Below are positions 11,044-21,973 of a DNA stretch of 64,000 nucleotides, in pieces (within the stretch, counting starts at the first letter, position 1; the number at the start of each line of letters is the position of its first letter). The stretch is from Gentiana macrophylla (taxonomy: Eukaryota > Streptophyta > Magnoliopsida > Gentianales > Gentianaceae). Under the pieces are notes generated by a model. It searched no databases. It had not been told where the DNA came from and saw only the letters and a program-made list of their open reading frames with translations. Location of the stretch: positions 129,567,470-129,631,469 of the forward strand of contig CM047809.1 in the NCBI GenBank assembly GCA_026214975.1, read 5' to 3'. The translations under genes were made by a program, and so were the position numbers.

Positions 11044-13494
11044 TGTCAAGAAGAGGTGAATTATCACGAAAGCAATCGAAATGTTATTCTCCGCGTGATG
11101 GCAGTTGTGCGCTGAATCGGGTGATGTTGGTGGCTATAGACCCGTGGTACAACATTTTACAAACCCCATCACCGGTAGTCACATTTCAATTTCTCAATTC
11201 AAGACACCTTTAGATTTCAATCCTCATTAATTTGATAGTCATTCTGACGATATAATATCTTAAATCGAAAATTTTAACATCAACCTTAACGAAGTTGAAG
11301 ATAATGAGCCTCATAATGATGAAGCCGACGTTGATGATGATGATGATGTATTTCCAACTGCTTCCCGTCCTAGACAAGGACGTGGTGGGAGTCGTGAGAC
11401 TGGTAAGAACACCGCATCATGCTAGTGCAGCTCCTACTCCCGAGTCAGTCGATTTAGAGGGTGATGAAAGTACCCCAGAAGGAGCACAAGAAAAAAAGTT
11501 AAAATCGAAAATTTTTACGGAATTTTTCACAAAGATTCCTCGGGCTGATGCATTAGCATTAGCTAACCCCGGAAAGTTTTTCTACGGGGTGTGCAAATTT
11601 TGTGGCATTAAATACAAATTTAAAGCGGGTGGTGGTTACGGATCGATGCGGAATCACATGATAAGTAAACACCCGGAAAAATTGGAAGGCGGCGGGTCTC
11701 AAACTCAGCTAAACATGCCGAGCTCCAGCGGAGGTAACACTTCTCCACATTTTTTTACACTCGTGATAATTGTAGAGATCTAACAACGGATCTTGTTGCG
11801 GGGATGGGTCTTCCTTTTATCTTTCCCGAGAATCCTCTTTTCGAAAGTTACGTACAAGGGGCTTTGCAACCGGCTTTTACTCGTATCCCTCAGGCAACGT
11901 TGACTAGGGATTTAAAAAAAAATTATTAAACGACAAAATATTATAAAAGAATGTTTGAAGACAAATAAATTTTGAGTATGTGTATGTGCCGATATTTGGG
12001 AGGATAGAAGGACCAACAATTATTATTTGTCTTGTCGTGTCACTAGATTGACAACAATTGGATTGTCCAAAAATGGTTAATTGCTTTTCGTTTATTTAAT
12101 TGAAACTCATAATGCTTCTAAGATTGCATTTTTATTAGTTGATATTTTTAACGAATACGATTTAAAAGATAAAGTTTGATAATGCTTCAAACAACACCGC
12201 TTCTATTATTCGAGTTATCCCAAAATTGTGAACATCTTTGTAGCGGTAAATTTTTTCATGTTAGATGTTTATGCCATATTTTTAGTTTATGCGATAAAAT
12301 CTTCGATTGCACATGTGTTAGGTAGAAATAGTCTTACTCATAAGTGGTATAAATATCTTAAAGAGAAAGGTCATCGTCCTGTCAAACAGCCGCAAGATGT
12401 ACCGCATAGATGGAACACAACTTATGATTTTTGGAAAAAAAACAAACAAAATTAAAAATACTTGTGCTTTTTTAGATGAACATTGTGCGAGCGAATATCG
12501 TTTGTTTCCCCATATTTGGAGTGGATGCAAGAAACTGATGGATGTTTTTGAAGTATTCAAAAAATTTACTGAATTGTTTTCAAGATGTTATCAAGCCTCA
12601 GCACATTTCGTCTTGCCTGCTAGTGTAGAAATAATTGACGAGTTTCAAACCTTGGAACACGATACTGTATTATTTCAATGTTTAGGGCCGATGAAGGAGA
12701 AATGGAATAAGTAAATGTTGCGTATTCCTGACACTTATCTCATTTGTTCTATTCTCGACCCTCGTTTCAGACTAGTAGGTGTATCTCCCATGTTAAGTGC
12801 TTACTATGATGCTTTGTCTGATGATCATAATGTGGCCCCGGTAGATTATACAGTTGAAGTAGATAGACTTGAAAAATTATTTAACACTGTGTATGTTGAA
12901 TATGAGAGTATGTATGGAATGAGAAACGACGCGGTTCCCAATCCATCCGCAAGTGCTTCTACTAACCCTGCAGGTGTCCTACAAGGAATTCAAAAAGTTC
13001 TGGATAAAATTAATTTGAAACGCCATAAGGGAGCGACAGCGTCATCCGATCAACGTACAGCGATAACCAAATATTTAAACACAAATTTTGAAGTCTGTCA
13101 AACCGGTACCTATGATTTCGACTTCGATTTATTGAAGTGGTGGAAGAGACATGCTAAAGATTTTCCAGTGCTAGCAATGATGGCATCCGAGTTTTTAAGT
13201 TGCCATGTTTCGACCGTCACTGTTGAACGAGCTTTCAGCATGGCAGGAAATGTGCTTACATATAGAAGATGTTCGCTTCATCCCACCACTTTAGAGATGC
13301 AAATGTGTTGTCAAGATTGGGTAAGAGCCGAGAAGAGGATGCAAGACATTGAGTCAGAAGATGAGTCACAGTTCAAAGTCGGAGATACATTGAAACTTGA
13401 AGAAGAGCAAGCGCTCGAAATACCAACATCGATAATTTTGAAGGTTAAAGGTAAGCAATTTATATCTTACTTATATATATGTTACAATTTATAA
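11044..13494 (+). pseudogene. hAT-superfamily transposase remnant (BED zinc finger / RICESLEEPER type)
   Basis: A degenerate transposase read across several frames. In order: possible ATG at 11044; BED zinc finger (about 11510-11690) with CKFC and HMISKH ligands; a D-rich mid region with the hAT-typical IDNNWIVQKW (about 12045-12075) and DNASNNTAS (about 12178-12205); a PQDVPHRWNTTYDF segment (about 12392-12430); then 12715-13494, nearly intact, carrying ILDPRFRL and the C-terminal hATC dimerisation domain (FPVLAMMASEFLSCH, STVTVERAFSMAGN). Many stops and frame changes interrupt the 11780-12710 interval, for example after WLIAFRLFN, so the copy cannot make transposase. The C-terminal third is much better kept than the middle. 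Confidence 0.85.
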
Positions 13495-13798
13495 AAAAAA
13501 CTATAAAAGGCAAAAAAAAAACAATTAAAAACTATAAAAACCTATAAAAAAAAAACTATGAAAGACTACAAAAAAGAAAAAAACAAAAAAAAAAAACCTA
13601 TAGAAACTATAAAAACCTATAAAAAGACTATAAAAGACTACAAAAAAAACTACAAAAATCTATTAAAAAAAACCTATAAAAAAAAACCATAAAAACACTA
13701 TACAAACCTTAAAAAATTATAAAAAACTATAAAAAAAATATAAAAAAAACCATAAAATACTATAAAAAAACAATAAAAAAAGCAATAAATACCTGTAT
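13489..13798. repeat. A-rich low-complexity array of ACTATAAAAA-like units
   Basis: About 310 bp made almost only of variants of (A)ctataaaaac and actacaaaaa, directly after the hAT stop codon and ending at the copia fragment. Unit spacing is irregular (10-20 bp), so it is a degenerate simple repeat. It may represent an expanded hAT 3' UTR. Confidence 0.8.
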
Positions 13799-13799
13799 T

Positions 13800-14187
13800 A
13801 GGCGGCCTGGGTATGATGCCAAACAAAAATCCTTCAAGTTTGTGACCACGCATAATAGGAAGAATAGTATAACGCCAAAGAAGATAATTGTCCCTTGTTA
13901 ACTACAGGTCTGATTAAGATGTCCATGGAAGGGAGAGGTAGATTGCAGTAATGAGCTGGGAGATGGTGACCTGTATGGTAAAGAAAAGGGTGGAAGTGTT
14001 GGTGGCAACATCGTTCAGTGATTTGGTGAAAGGAATCGACCGGAGGCCTTGCTTGTCAGATTGTATTTGCGGGACCTCCGGTGACCGTTGCAACTGTAAC
14101 GGTCGGAAAGACTGATGTTGAGCTTGCTGCGGTGACATCAGCTGCACCTTCCACCGGAATACTAAGAGATGAAGATCCCGAGCTCAT
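13800..14187 (-). pseudogene. Copia gag N-terminal fragment
   Basis: Reads on the minus strand from an ATG at 14187 (MSSGSSSLSIPVEGA) and, after frame changes, into NYLLWRYTILPIMRGHKLEGF (about 13815-13880), the UBN2-type gag motif of plant Ty1/copia. It is cut off at 13800 by the A-rich array. It follows the LTR and primer site at 14202-14569 in the correct order, so this is the 5' end of one truncated element. Confidence 0.75.
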
Positions 14188-14201
14188 GGTGATGAACCTC
14201 A

Positions 14202-14213
14202 GCTCTGCTACCA
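14202..14213 (-). other. Primer binding site of the truncated copia element
   Basis: The minus strand reads TGGTAGCAGAGC, one base from the copia primer site TGGTATCAGAGC (initiator tRNA-Met), four bases after the LTR end. Confidence 0.7.
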
Positions 14214-14217
14214 AGTT

Positions 14218-14569
14218 TGAATAATAGTAATCAACAGGAAGAAGAAATCTCCCTTGTAGGAGATGAAGAACTGATAGATTTGTTTCACATTAGGATAAGT
14301 TTTTCAGATACAACTATACAAATAAAGTTGGACACATTTTTCAATAAAACAGAATCTCGTGTGTCTCTCTATAAGACTGCCAAGTGGCATCTCTAAACAT
14401 CTTACACTTGGACATTAATATGACTTATTATTTTCAGGCAGAGAACAAGACGCCAATGAGACATCAACAGTATGCTTCTTGATATCACGAGCCAAGTAGT
14501 AACCATCTTTTACATAATAAATGTCATTACACGTAAAATGATAGAATAACTTATAACTTATCTACAACA
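14218..14569 (-). mobile_element. Copia 5' LTR of a truncated element
   Basis: On the minus strand it runs from TGTTGTAGATAAG to CTATTATTCA, giving TG...CA ends and 352 bp, followed by the primer site and gag start. No second LTR or pol segment is present nearby, so the element lost everything beyond the gag N-terminus. Confidence 0.65.
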
Positions 14570-14642
14570 TTTTGAGGGGACAAAGCCACAAAGGCATGGC
14601 TTATTACGATGAATAAAAAGTACAAGCGTCTAATTATATCAT

Positions 14643-15068
14643 TAGGGCCGGCTCATATGAGGCCGGAGTGATAACCGTCTTAAAATTTCAACGGTGTCGG
14701 GGGCCAACTGATACGTGTTTCGCTAAAAAAAAAATCAGTGTAGATTCAATCGGATCCAACCTAATATAATATTCTAATTTTTGTTGATAAAACCCAATTT
14801 TTTTTACTCCAATTGATAAAGGTCCAATAAAATACTTGGCCCAAAAAAATTAGATATACAAAACAAGTTTTATTAATTTTTATTTAGAAAACTATAGAAA
14901 AACTACTTTGTGGCGTGTTTTGGAAATTTATCAATAAATTGAATTTTGTATTTACGAATGTTAAAAACGCGATAAGTATGTTTTTCAGAAGAAAAAAAAA
15001 CAACTTCAACTAAAAAGTCCAATTCGAAAACTTGACTTTAAACTCAAAAAATACCAGAGGCTGCCCTG
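14643..15068. mobile_element. Non-autonomous hAT-like element with 8-bp target duplication (copy 2)
   Basis: 426 bp, no coding capacity. Ends are TAGGGCCGGCTCA and (complement) CAGGGCAGCCTC, flanked by TATATCAT (14635-14642) and TATATCAA (15069-15076), an 8-bp duplication with one change, as expected for hAT. Internal blocks match 493-667 and 25729-26197. Confidence 0.7.
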
Positions 15069-15076
15069 TATATCAA

Positions 15077-15783
15077 AAGCTAAAAGAATAATAAAAATAT
15101 AGAGAGAGTAATTCAGATATCATACGACATTTACAAATGTTACCGATTCTTTAAAATAAAAAAATGTTTCCGACACAAGAATAATTGAATCAACATATCC
15201 ACAACGAATAATTAACCTTGTACATAACCGACTTTTGAATTTGATAGTCAACTACCTGATTAAATACATAAATAAATAATGAGACAAAATAATATAAATT
15301 AACACTCACATGGCATGCATTCATTAAATAATTTGATTAATTTGGTTTACGTGTGATACTGTGATTGATGTTAAATTTGTCCCACATTAGGGCACTTTCT
15401 ATTGTATCACCGACCATATTAAGAGATGAACTTCCCTCATCTCACAACCATGCAAGATTTTAGGGATGAGATCAATCTCTTATATGAGCTTGGCTATGTT
15501 TCGCGTAGTATCGACGTAGCCTACCCTTTATTGTGCAAGTGTTGGACCTCTTTGTTGGCCTTATAGTGCCATTTATATGTCGTGTGCCATGTGACCCAGT
15601 CTCTTTATAAGCCCACATTTGAAGGGGCGCGTTAAAGTTGTTTCACATTGAACATGTGACCCAGTCTCGCGTGTTAAAGTTGTTTCACATTGGAAATGTG
15701 ACTCGGTCTCTTTATAAGCCCACACTTGAGAATGCGTGTTAAAGTTGTTTCATATTGGACACTTGCTATTGTATAATCTATTA
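15077..15783. repeat. Intergenic; partial tandem repeat with TTTATAAGCCCACA units
   Basis: At 15590-15770 the block GACCCAGTCTC(TTTATAAGCCCACACTTGA) followed by GCGTTAAAGTTGTTTCACATTG is repeated about three times with internal loss in the middle copy. The same TAGGCTCACACTTGA-type words occur at 1060-1130. I see no gene in the interval. Confidence 0.6.
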
Positions 15784-16040
15784 CTCCCTCCGTCTCACTT
15801 TGTTTGAGACTTATTCCTTTTTGGGATGTCCCAAAATTAGTCCCACTTCTAATGTTTAGAATTAAATTTGTCTCTTAAATGTCTAAAATGACGCACATAT
15901 AACAATTTATTGAAAAATGTAGAAAAACATAAAATGATGTAATTGTAATTAATTTATGTTTTTAATGAGTATCAAGAGCATTAAATGATGCTCCTTATTT
16001 TTATGAGTTAAAAATCCCAAAACAAAGTGAAGCGGAGGAG
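15784..16040. mobile_element. Stowaway-type MITE
   Basis: 257 bp with CTCCCTCCGTCTCACTTTG at the left and, inverted, CAAAGTGAAGCGGAGGAG at the right, flanked by TA on both sides (15782-15783 and 16041-16042). This is the standard Tc1/mariner-derived MITE signature. Confidence 0.85.
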
Positions 16041-16042
16041 TA

Positions 16043-17181
16043 TATTCAAAAAACAACGCAGGTTTCTTACTTATATGAGTTTGGATATCATGTTTTCACA
16101 ATTGAAAATAAATATATTATTATTCTCCAGGCCTCTGCATTAAGTATTTATAATATAATATATCAAGTTGTCCAAGTGGTTTATTCACAAAGATGAAAAC
16201 TTCCAAGCAAGTAGGAAAAAGTGCCTCAAGGAAACAGTTTATTACTAATAACATTTATATTATAAAATAATGGGAATCAAGTTTTGTAATTAAATATATG
16301 TATCACACACAGATTAGACGTCATTGAGTACGCACTTGCATGGCCATTGCGATATATTTTAATAATATAATATTTCTAATAAGATTACATTTATTTAATT
16401 TTAAATTCAAGCATTATTTGTATCTTTAATGGTTATGGTTTTGCTTTTGGGTTCAGCGTGTGACTGATGAATTAAATATTTTTGAAGATTATGTTACGAT
16501 AGAAATTATTGTATGACGACTCCACAAGTATCGACAACGCATGTGAAAAAGCATGCATAACACATTTAACACATTTATGTTGTTGTTTCTGACATTAGCT
16601 ATTAAGATCGGTCGCCCTACACACACGACATCTATCGACGAGGACGGAAATGGGGATTTTAACTTCAAATGGAAATTTAACGACTATATCGAGTTAAATC
16701 GGGCCATTTGGATTAAGAATATTTATGAATCATGCAAATTGGTTTTCATGGGCATTTTAGTGTAATATTTTTTGTCAGGATGGACTTAAAGCGCACAAAT
16801 CATACATACTTCCGTCCTTGTCTATCGAATCTCACAGCTGAATAAAGGTCACGTCAGTTACAGATCAGACAGAAGGCTCCACCCATGGCTCGTGAGTGCG
16901 GTAATTTCTAAAATAAATTTTTTTAACAACAAGTGGAGATTTTTTTAATAAACGCATATCTATGCAGAATCGACACTTATTTTTATCATTGATTTCTATT
17001 TTTTATCTCATTCTTTCTATAATTACGTATATGATGTAAATATACAAATATATGTGTGATCTGGGGAAAAAATTGATAAATTTCCAGAATCTTGTCAAAA
17101 TTCCCCGCAAAGCGCTTGTTATGAGACCAATCTAGTCCCGGTTCAACCTTGAGTTCTTTATTAGAAGAAGAGCTCGGACTT
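16043..17181. other. Intergenic, nothing recognised
   Basis: AT-rich with no conserved coding, RNA or repeat-end signature. A 70-codon frame at 16553-16765 has no recognisable similarity, and I do not call it. Confidence 0.5.
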
Positions 17182-17192
17182 CAGCATAATTC

Positions 17193-17336
17193 TTTTTTTT
17201 TTTTTTTTTTTTTTGTTTTTTTCATTTGGACGAAAGTTTTTTTAATCTACGGGGGAGGGGATCAAACCCGGGTCATCTCACTCGAGAGTCCGGATAGACT
17301 TTAGTGAACCACTATATAGGGTATGGGACATTGCCC
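17193..17336 (-). mobile_element. tRNA-derived SINE with 11-bp target duplication
   Basis: On the minus strand a box-A-like TGGTTCACTAAAG and a box-B-like GGGTTTGATCCC are followed by a poly(A) tail (the T run at 17193-17213). CAGCATAATTC flanks it on both sides (17182-17192 and 17337-17347). Length is 144 bp. A third partial copy of the flanking word lies just beyond at about 17352. Confidence 0.72.
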
Positions 17337-17347
17337 CAGCATAATTC

Positions 17348-18257
17348 ATCTTCAGCATAATTGAACTATATATAGGGTTCACCCTTCTCATTCTACATTT
17401 ATGCATGCTTTATAAACTCAACCGATAGTTTACACAACAAATCACCAGTATCATACTGAATTGAGCATAGGATGATATTCTGGGAAAAAAACTCTACGCC
17501 CTCTTCCGTCGGTTTTTATGTTGCAAATTCATTCAAATACTTGTTGGATTATACTTTGAAGGTTCTATTATCCGTTTATCCATTTAGATTTAATTTGTAC
17601 GATATCCCATATACTCAGTTTTTACGTGTAAATTAAAGATACTAGACATAAAATTTCTATGTTACAAGAAGTCCCATTTATGGAGGCTAAGACAAAATTG
17701 ATTACAAGTCAAAACACAAGTCTATTTGTCGACATAAAGTCTGCAAATATAGTCATTTTCTAATTCCACTTGAGTTTAAATACTTTCTTTTCCTTTTGAC
17801 TAATGCTTTTTGTGAGAGTATGTTCAAAGCCGAAAATTCTACATCCATCTCACTTTTGACTACTTTTTAACTTCAACATACATATTGAACTTATACTTAA
17901 ATACAAAATTATTCATGGATGAAAATACAGTTGTTAATAAATAATATATGTAAAATGTTTTCTAGTCCTCACGTTTTTCATTTTTGAGGAAGTCCCTCTC
18001 GGATAACCGGAGTCGGTCATTTAGATGTCTGCAAAGTCTGACTCTTATTTCGTGATTTCATATCTGACCACCAGGCACCAACCCTTTCTAACACGAAGCA
18101 CCTTCCTAAGCTTTCACAAGTCACCACTACTTAATTACGTTAGGCTTGGGGTTCTCACACTGCTCATACGAAATATGGTAAAAATCGGTCATGCTCTAAA
18201 TTTAGCTTAACCCCTTGCAATCAAATAGGTTCTAATCGTCTTCGGATCGTCTATTAT
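17348..18257. other. Intergenic, nothing recognised
   Basis: No conserved gene or element end seen. Short AT-rich frames only. Confidence 0.5.
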
Positions 18258-18506
18258 AGGGGTGTAAATGAGCTGAGTCGAACCAAGTATTGCTCAAAAC
18301 TAGTCGAGTATTTTAAATTATTATTGAGTCCGAGTATTTCGAATTTAATAGGTTATGAAATTTAACTTGAAATAATTTAAATTATCATATGAGAATAGCA
18401 AAAAATGTCATTTTGGATGGTTATTATATGAATAATCTTATTTAAGATTCAAATAATAATTTGTTGAGTCATAAACTAGATTATTAATGCAAAGTATTTG
18501 ATGGAT
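18258..18506. mobile_element. Left half of an older GGGGTGTAAA-type element split by the gypsy insertion
   Basis: Begins AGGGGTGTAAATGAGCTGAG and is rich in TCGA/GAGT words. The matching right half is 25149-25440, ending GACTCGAGCCGATCTCATTTC, which is roughly the inverted complement of the start. The same end type is seen at 30098-30711. Confidence 0.55.
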
Positions 18507-19097
18507 GACGATACAGGGTTTCACTCCCTCCACGTGTCATCTATCGGTTGGTCAAATCTGCATCGTAGATAACGCCAAGTATATCCATGTCGATGCCCAG
18601 GCTAGAGAGCAAGAGCCATCTCATAAACGCCAGGCTACGACGATCGACTATCGACTACCGAAAGCGGTGTGAGGCGACAAGTCCACGAGAGGAGAGTCCA
18701 CCCGGTAGCGATGTGGGATAACGAGTGCAGAGTTGATCACCACAGTCGGAAGTATCGACTCGAGGACGTGGTCCACACGGTATCAGGCCCACCCACGCGA
18801 TAGCTTGGGCAAGGGTCAAGGCCCGTTTAAGGGTAAAGGTGACAATAATACAAGCCGACTTAACCTTAGGGTTTTGGCAAGTATGATCACTATAAATACC
18901 CCATTCCGGGAACTACGTAAGGCTTGATTCACGGAACTAACAGAGATCGTAGGCAATCCAAGATACTGATCTTGGACTCACCGCATACCTAAAAATCCAC
19001 CACATCATTCCTCTTTTTGGCATTAGGGTTCTTGTGTGTTCATCACTAGATTAAATTAGGGCTCAAATCTTTAAGGTGACATAATTTGTCATCGTCA
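18507..19097 (+). repeat. Gypsy 5' LTR (591 bp)
   Basis: TGACGATACAGGG to TTTGTCATCGTCA. It contains CTATAAATACCCC (about 18890-18902) as a likely TATA element, so transcription probably starts near 18925. It matches the 3' LTR over its whole length with scattered one- to three-base indels. It is followed at once by TTGGCGCATTAGAAGGAGGG (19098-19117), the primer-site position. Confidence 0.9.
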
Positions 19098-19146
19098 TTG
19101 GCGCATTAGAAGGAGGGCTTCTATTGATCGAATACGCAAAAACACG

Positions 19147-20706
19147 ATGCCTCCCAAGAAAAGCGCATCAAAAGCGCATCAGCGATCGATCAAGGCTCCC
19201 AGGATGAGCGAGCCGATCGATCACGATATGCAAGAGGCGAAGATCCCGCTTGGATCTTGTTCAAAGACGATCCTCGCAGAAACAAGGGAAAAAGATCCGG
19301 CTTTGAATCTTGTTCAGAGACCCACCAACCGAAAAGCAAGCCCTTGCTCCGAATATCGGGCGCGCTGCGATCAGTTGGCAAGCGGGCAAATTGGAGGTAA
19401 TGTCCAGGATAATAGCGAGGCGATTCTGGTATGGCGGCGAAGTCGCCAGAGAAAGAAGCTATGGCGGAAGGCGGCGAGAAAGAAGTTGTGGACAAACCTA
19501 AACAGACTCACGAGGAAGAAATAAGCGCATCATCTAGCTCGGTGGAAAGGAAGAGACGCGAGATCCACCAAAAACACGAGAGAGGGGCGATAGCGGCGCC
19601 AGGGGAGGAGTTGAATGCAATTTTGGGAAAGAGTCGAGTGTATCGTTGTGGCTCGAGTCTCCCTTCACGAAGGAGATCGAGAGCTTTCTAAACCTGAGGG
19701 TTTAAGATACCAAAGATAGAACCTTATGATGGCACCACCGACCGGAGGACCATCTCCACAGTATCTGTCTCAAATGAGGTTGGATGGGGCACCCGATGCA
19801 ATCTTATTTGTCGGGCATTCGAGACGCTACTCGTAGGTCGAGCAAGAGAATGGTTCACGAAGCTACGACCAGTGGTCGATCTCGATTTTGCCATGCTCGC
19901 GCCGAAAGTTCCGAGATGCGTTTATAGTCAACAAGAAGTTTCATCCGAGTGCCACGCACCTCGTGAACGTGAGGCGACAAAGAGATGAGGCGGTGATGGA
20001 ATATTTGAAGAGGTTTAATCTCGAGGCCATGCGAGTCAAGGAAGCGGATGACCGACTTACGATCACGCGTCATTTGTAGAAATTTGCGCAATACTAAGTT
20101 ATACATGAAGTTGAGCGAGAGACGTCCCCAATACCATGGACGAATGTGTCAATGTAGTGCATCGATTCATCAAGGAAAGAGGCGGTCGACGGCACACCAA
20201 TCCGATCGGATGGAATCCAAGAAAGACACCCGAGGCCCGAGCGAGTCGAGTCCCAAGAGGCAGGATGTCGAGTAAGCCATCGATTTGGGACCGTGATCGA
20301 CACGTCCACCTCGGATCGTGGGGGCAGAAGGGACCTCACGTGATAAGGACTTTATCCCGCTCAATCGACCTCGATCCGAGGTGTTGTCGATTATGCTCTC
20401 AAAAAACTTGGCGAGAAACCGCCACCGTTGAAAAAGCCTCGAGAAAAGAGGAATGCAAGCAAATCTCGTGATTTTCACGAAGACATAGGCCATACAGCGA
20501 GGATTGTATCGACCTAAAGAGAGATATCGACGCCTGCATTCGAGGAAGGAAGCTAGGCGAAGTTGTTGGCAGATCTCGGTATGATGGGCCCGAGAGGCGT
20601 GGGAATTTAAGAGGAAAAACTCCGATCAAGGCAGGAACCGAGGTCGAGATGTCCAGAGGCGAAGGATCGGTCACCTCGGAGGAATCGATCCCCGGGTCGA
20701 GAAGGA
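19147..20706 (+). pseudogene. Gypsy gag, frameshifted
   Basis: Starts at the ATG in ACGATGCCTCCCAAG and continues through several frames. Recognisable pieces: VSNEVGWGTRCNLICRAFE (about 19765-19820), REWFTKLRPV, KFRDAFIVNKKFHPSATHLV (about 19903-19965), EYLKRFNLEAM (about 20000-20030), and a late HEDIGHTAEDC-like segment (about 20475-20505) at the usual place for the zinc-knuckle spacer. The gag core is conserved but no single frame spans it. Confidence 0.75.
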
Positions 20707-20927
20707 AACAACAGAGAGAATTTTGGTCGAGATAGATATGAAGATAATCGACCGATTAACTATGTCAACACAATCTTTGGTCCCTGGTGAGAGTGATAAA
20801 GACCGGACGGTGAAGAGCCAACTTGTAGCTCGAGAGAGCGCCAAGCGGCTTCAGATTCACGACAGAAGTCGGATACGGCCCTCGAGATGATATCCCCAAG
20901 TCGAGGAGTCATAGCGAAGGGTTAGTT

Positions 20928-21080
20928 ATTGAGGCAGCCGGAAAATTAGCCCCGAATTGGGAAGGACCTTATCAGATCCTGAAAGTCCACCCCAAAGGGT
21001 CTTATCAACTTGGTCGGGCAGATGGAACTACTGTTCCTCGACATTGGCATACCAACAATCTGAGGAAATATTATATTTGA
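20928..21080 (+). pseudogene. C-terminal end of gypsy integrase/pol
   Basis: One open stretch reads EAAGKLAPNWEGPYQIL, then GSYQLGRADGTTVPRHWH and NNLRKYYI before TGA at 21078-21080. This is the standard pol terminus in Tat-lineage gypsy elements. Its direct proximity to gag (junction about 20780-20900) shows that several kilobases of pol have been deleted. Confidence 0.85.
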
Positions 21081-21355
21081 AGATAAGCTTTACTTTGATG
21101 AACTCGTTTACTTTTCAATTCTGACTCTTGTAATAAGTCCATGAGACTATTTTATGAGTATTCTAATAAATTTGTATTTTTCGAGATGATTTACGTGTTT
21201 GCTAGGATTTATAGCCAAAACAATACAAGTCCAATCGATGACGAGAAAAGTTAAAGGCAAAACAATCGAATACTGAGTAGAGAAATCCATGGTCGGACAT
21301 CTCGATAAAGCCAAAGCAAAGTTAGCCTAATAGGCGACGAATGAAAAGGCATAGA

Positions 21356-21560
21356 GGCGGTTCGCAGGTGGTCGGGCCAAAGGTCCAAGCTAAGAGCGAA
21401 GCAGCCCAAGAGGCAAACAAGGCTAAAGCAAAGGGCGGTTCGCATAGTCGGGCCACCTGTCCCGATCGAAAGCCGAATGAGCCCGAGTGGCGAAAAGGCT
21501 GGACAAAGGGCCGGTTCACATAGTCGGGCCACTGTTCCGGTCGAAGGTCGAAAAAGCCTA
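21356..21560 (+). repeat. Tandem repeat of about 76 bp, three units, inside the gypsy element
   Basis: Units start at 21356, 21434 and 21509 with GGCGGTTCGCA..GTCGGGCC or GGCCGGTTCACATAGTCGGGCC, followed by AAAGGCT/AAGGC-rich spacers. The block lies between the pol stop and the 3' end of the antisense gene, a position where Tat-lineage elements are known to carry short tandem arrays. Confidence 0.75.
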
Positions 21561-21973
21561 AAAGGCAAAAAGACCTAAAACCAGGGCATTTATATTAAAA
21601 TGCTCACCTAAAGGTCAAATAAGCCTAAGGGACAAAAGACTACGGCAAGCAAGTCGATCTCAAGTGCAATAAGAACCAAGGGTTCATAATACACTTGGGG
21701 GGCAACACAATATTAACAAGTACAACAAGTACAGCAAATAAAGCGAATAGCGAGTAGCGAGCAGAGCAGAGCCAGGAGCTCGACAAGCGAAAGACTAAGA
21801 AACATCAAGACAAGCAAAGTAAAGTCAAGTCAAGAAAGATGTCAAAATCAGATCAAAATTTAAAAATAAAGTTATTACAAAAACAAGGCCAGGTCGAAAA
21901 AGACCAGCCAGAGTTATAAAGTTATTACAAATTAGAAGTTCGACTATCAGAAGGAAAATTAAAAAGAAAACGA

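Noticed and set aside
16553..16765. 70-codon plus-strand frame with a hydrophobic start
   Set aside because: No family similarity, no promoter or neighbour support; likely chance.
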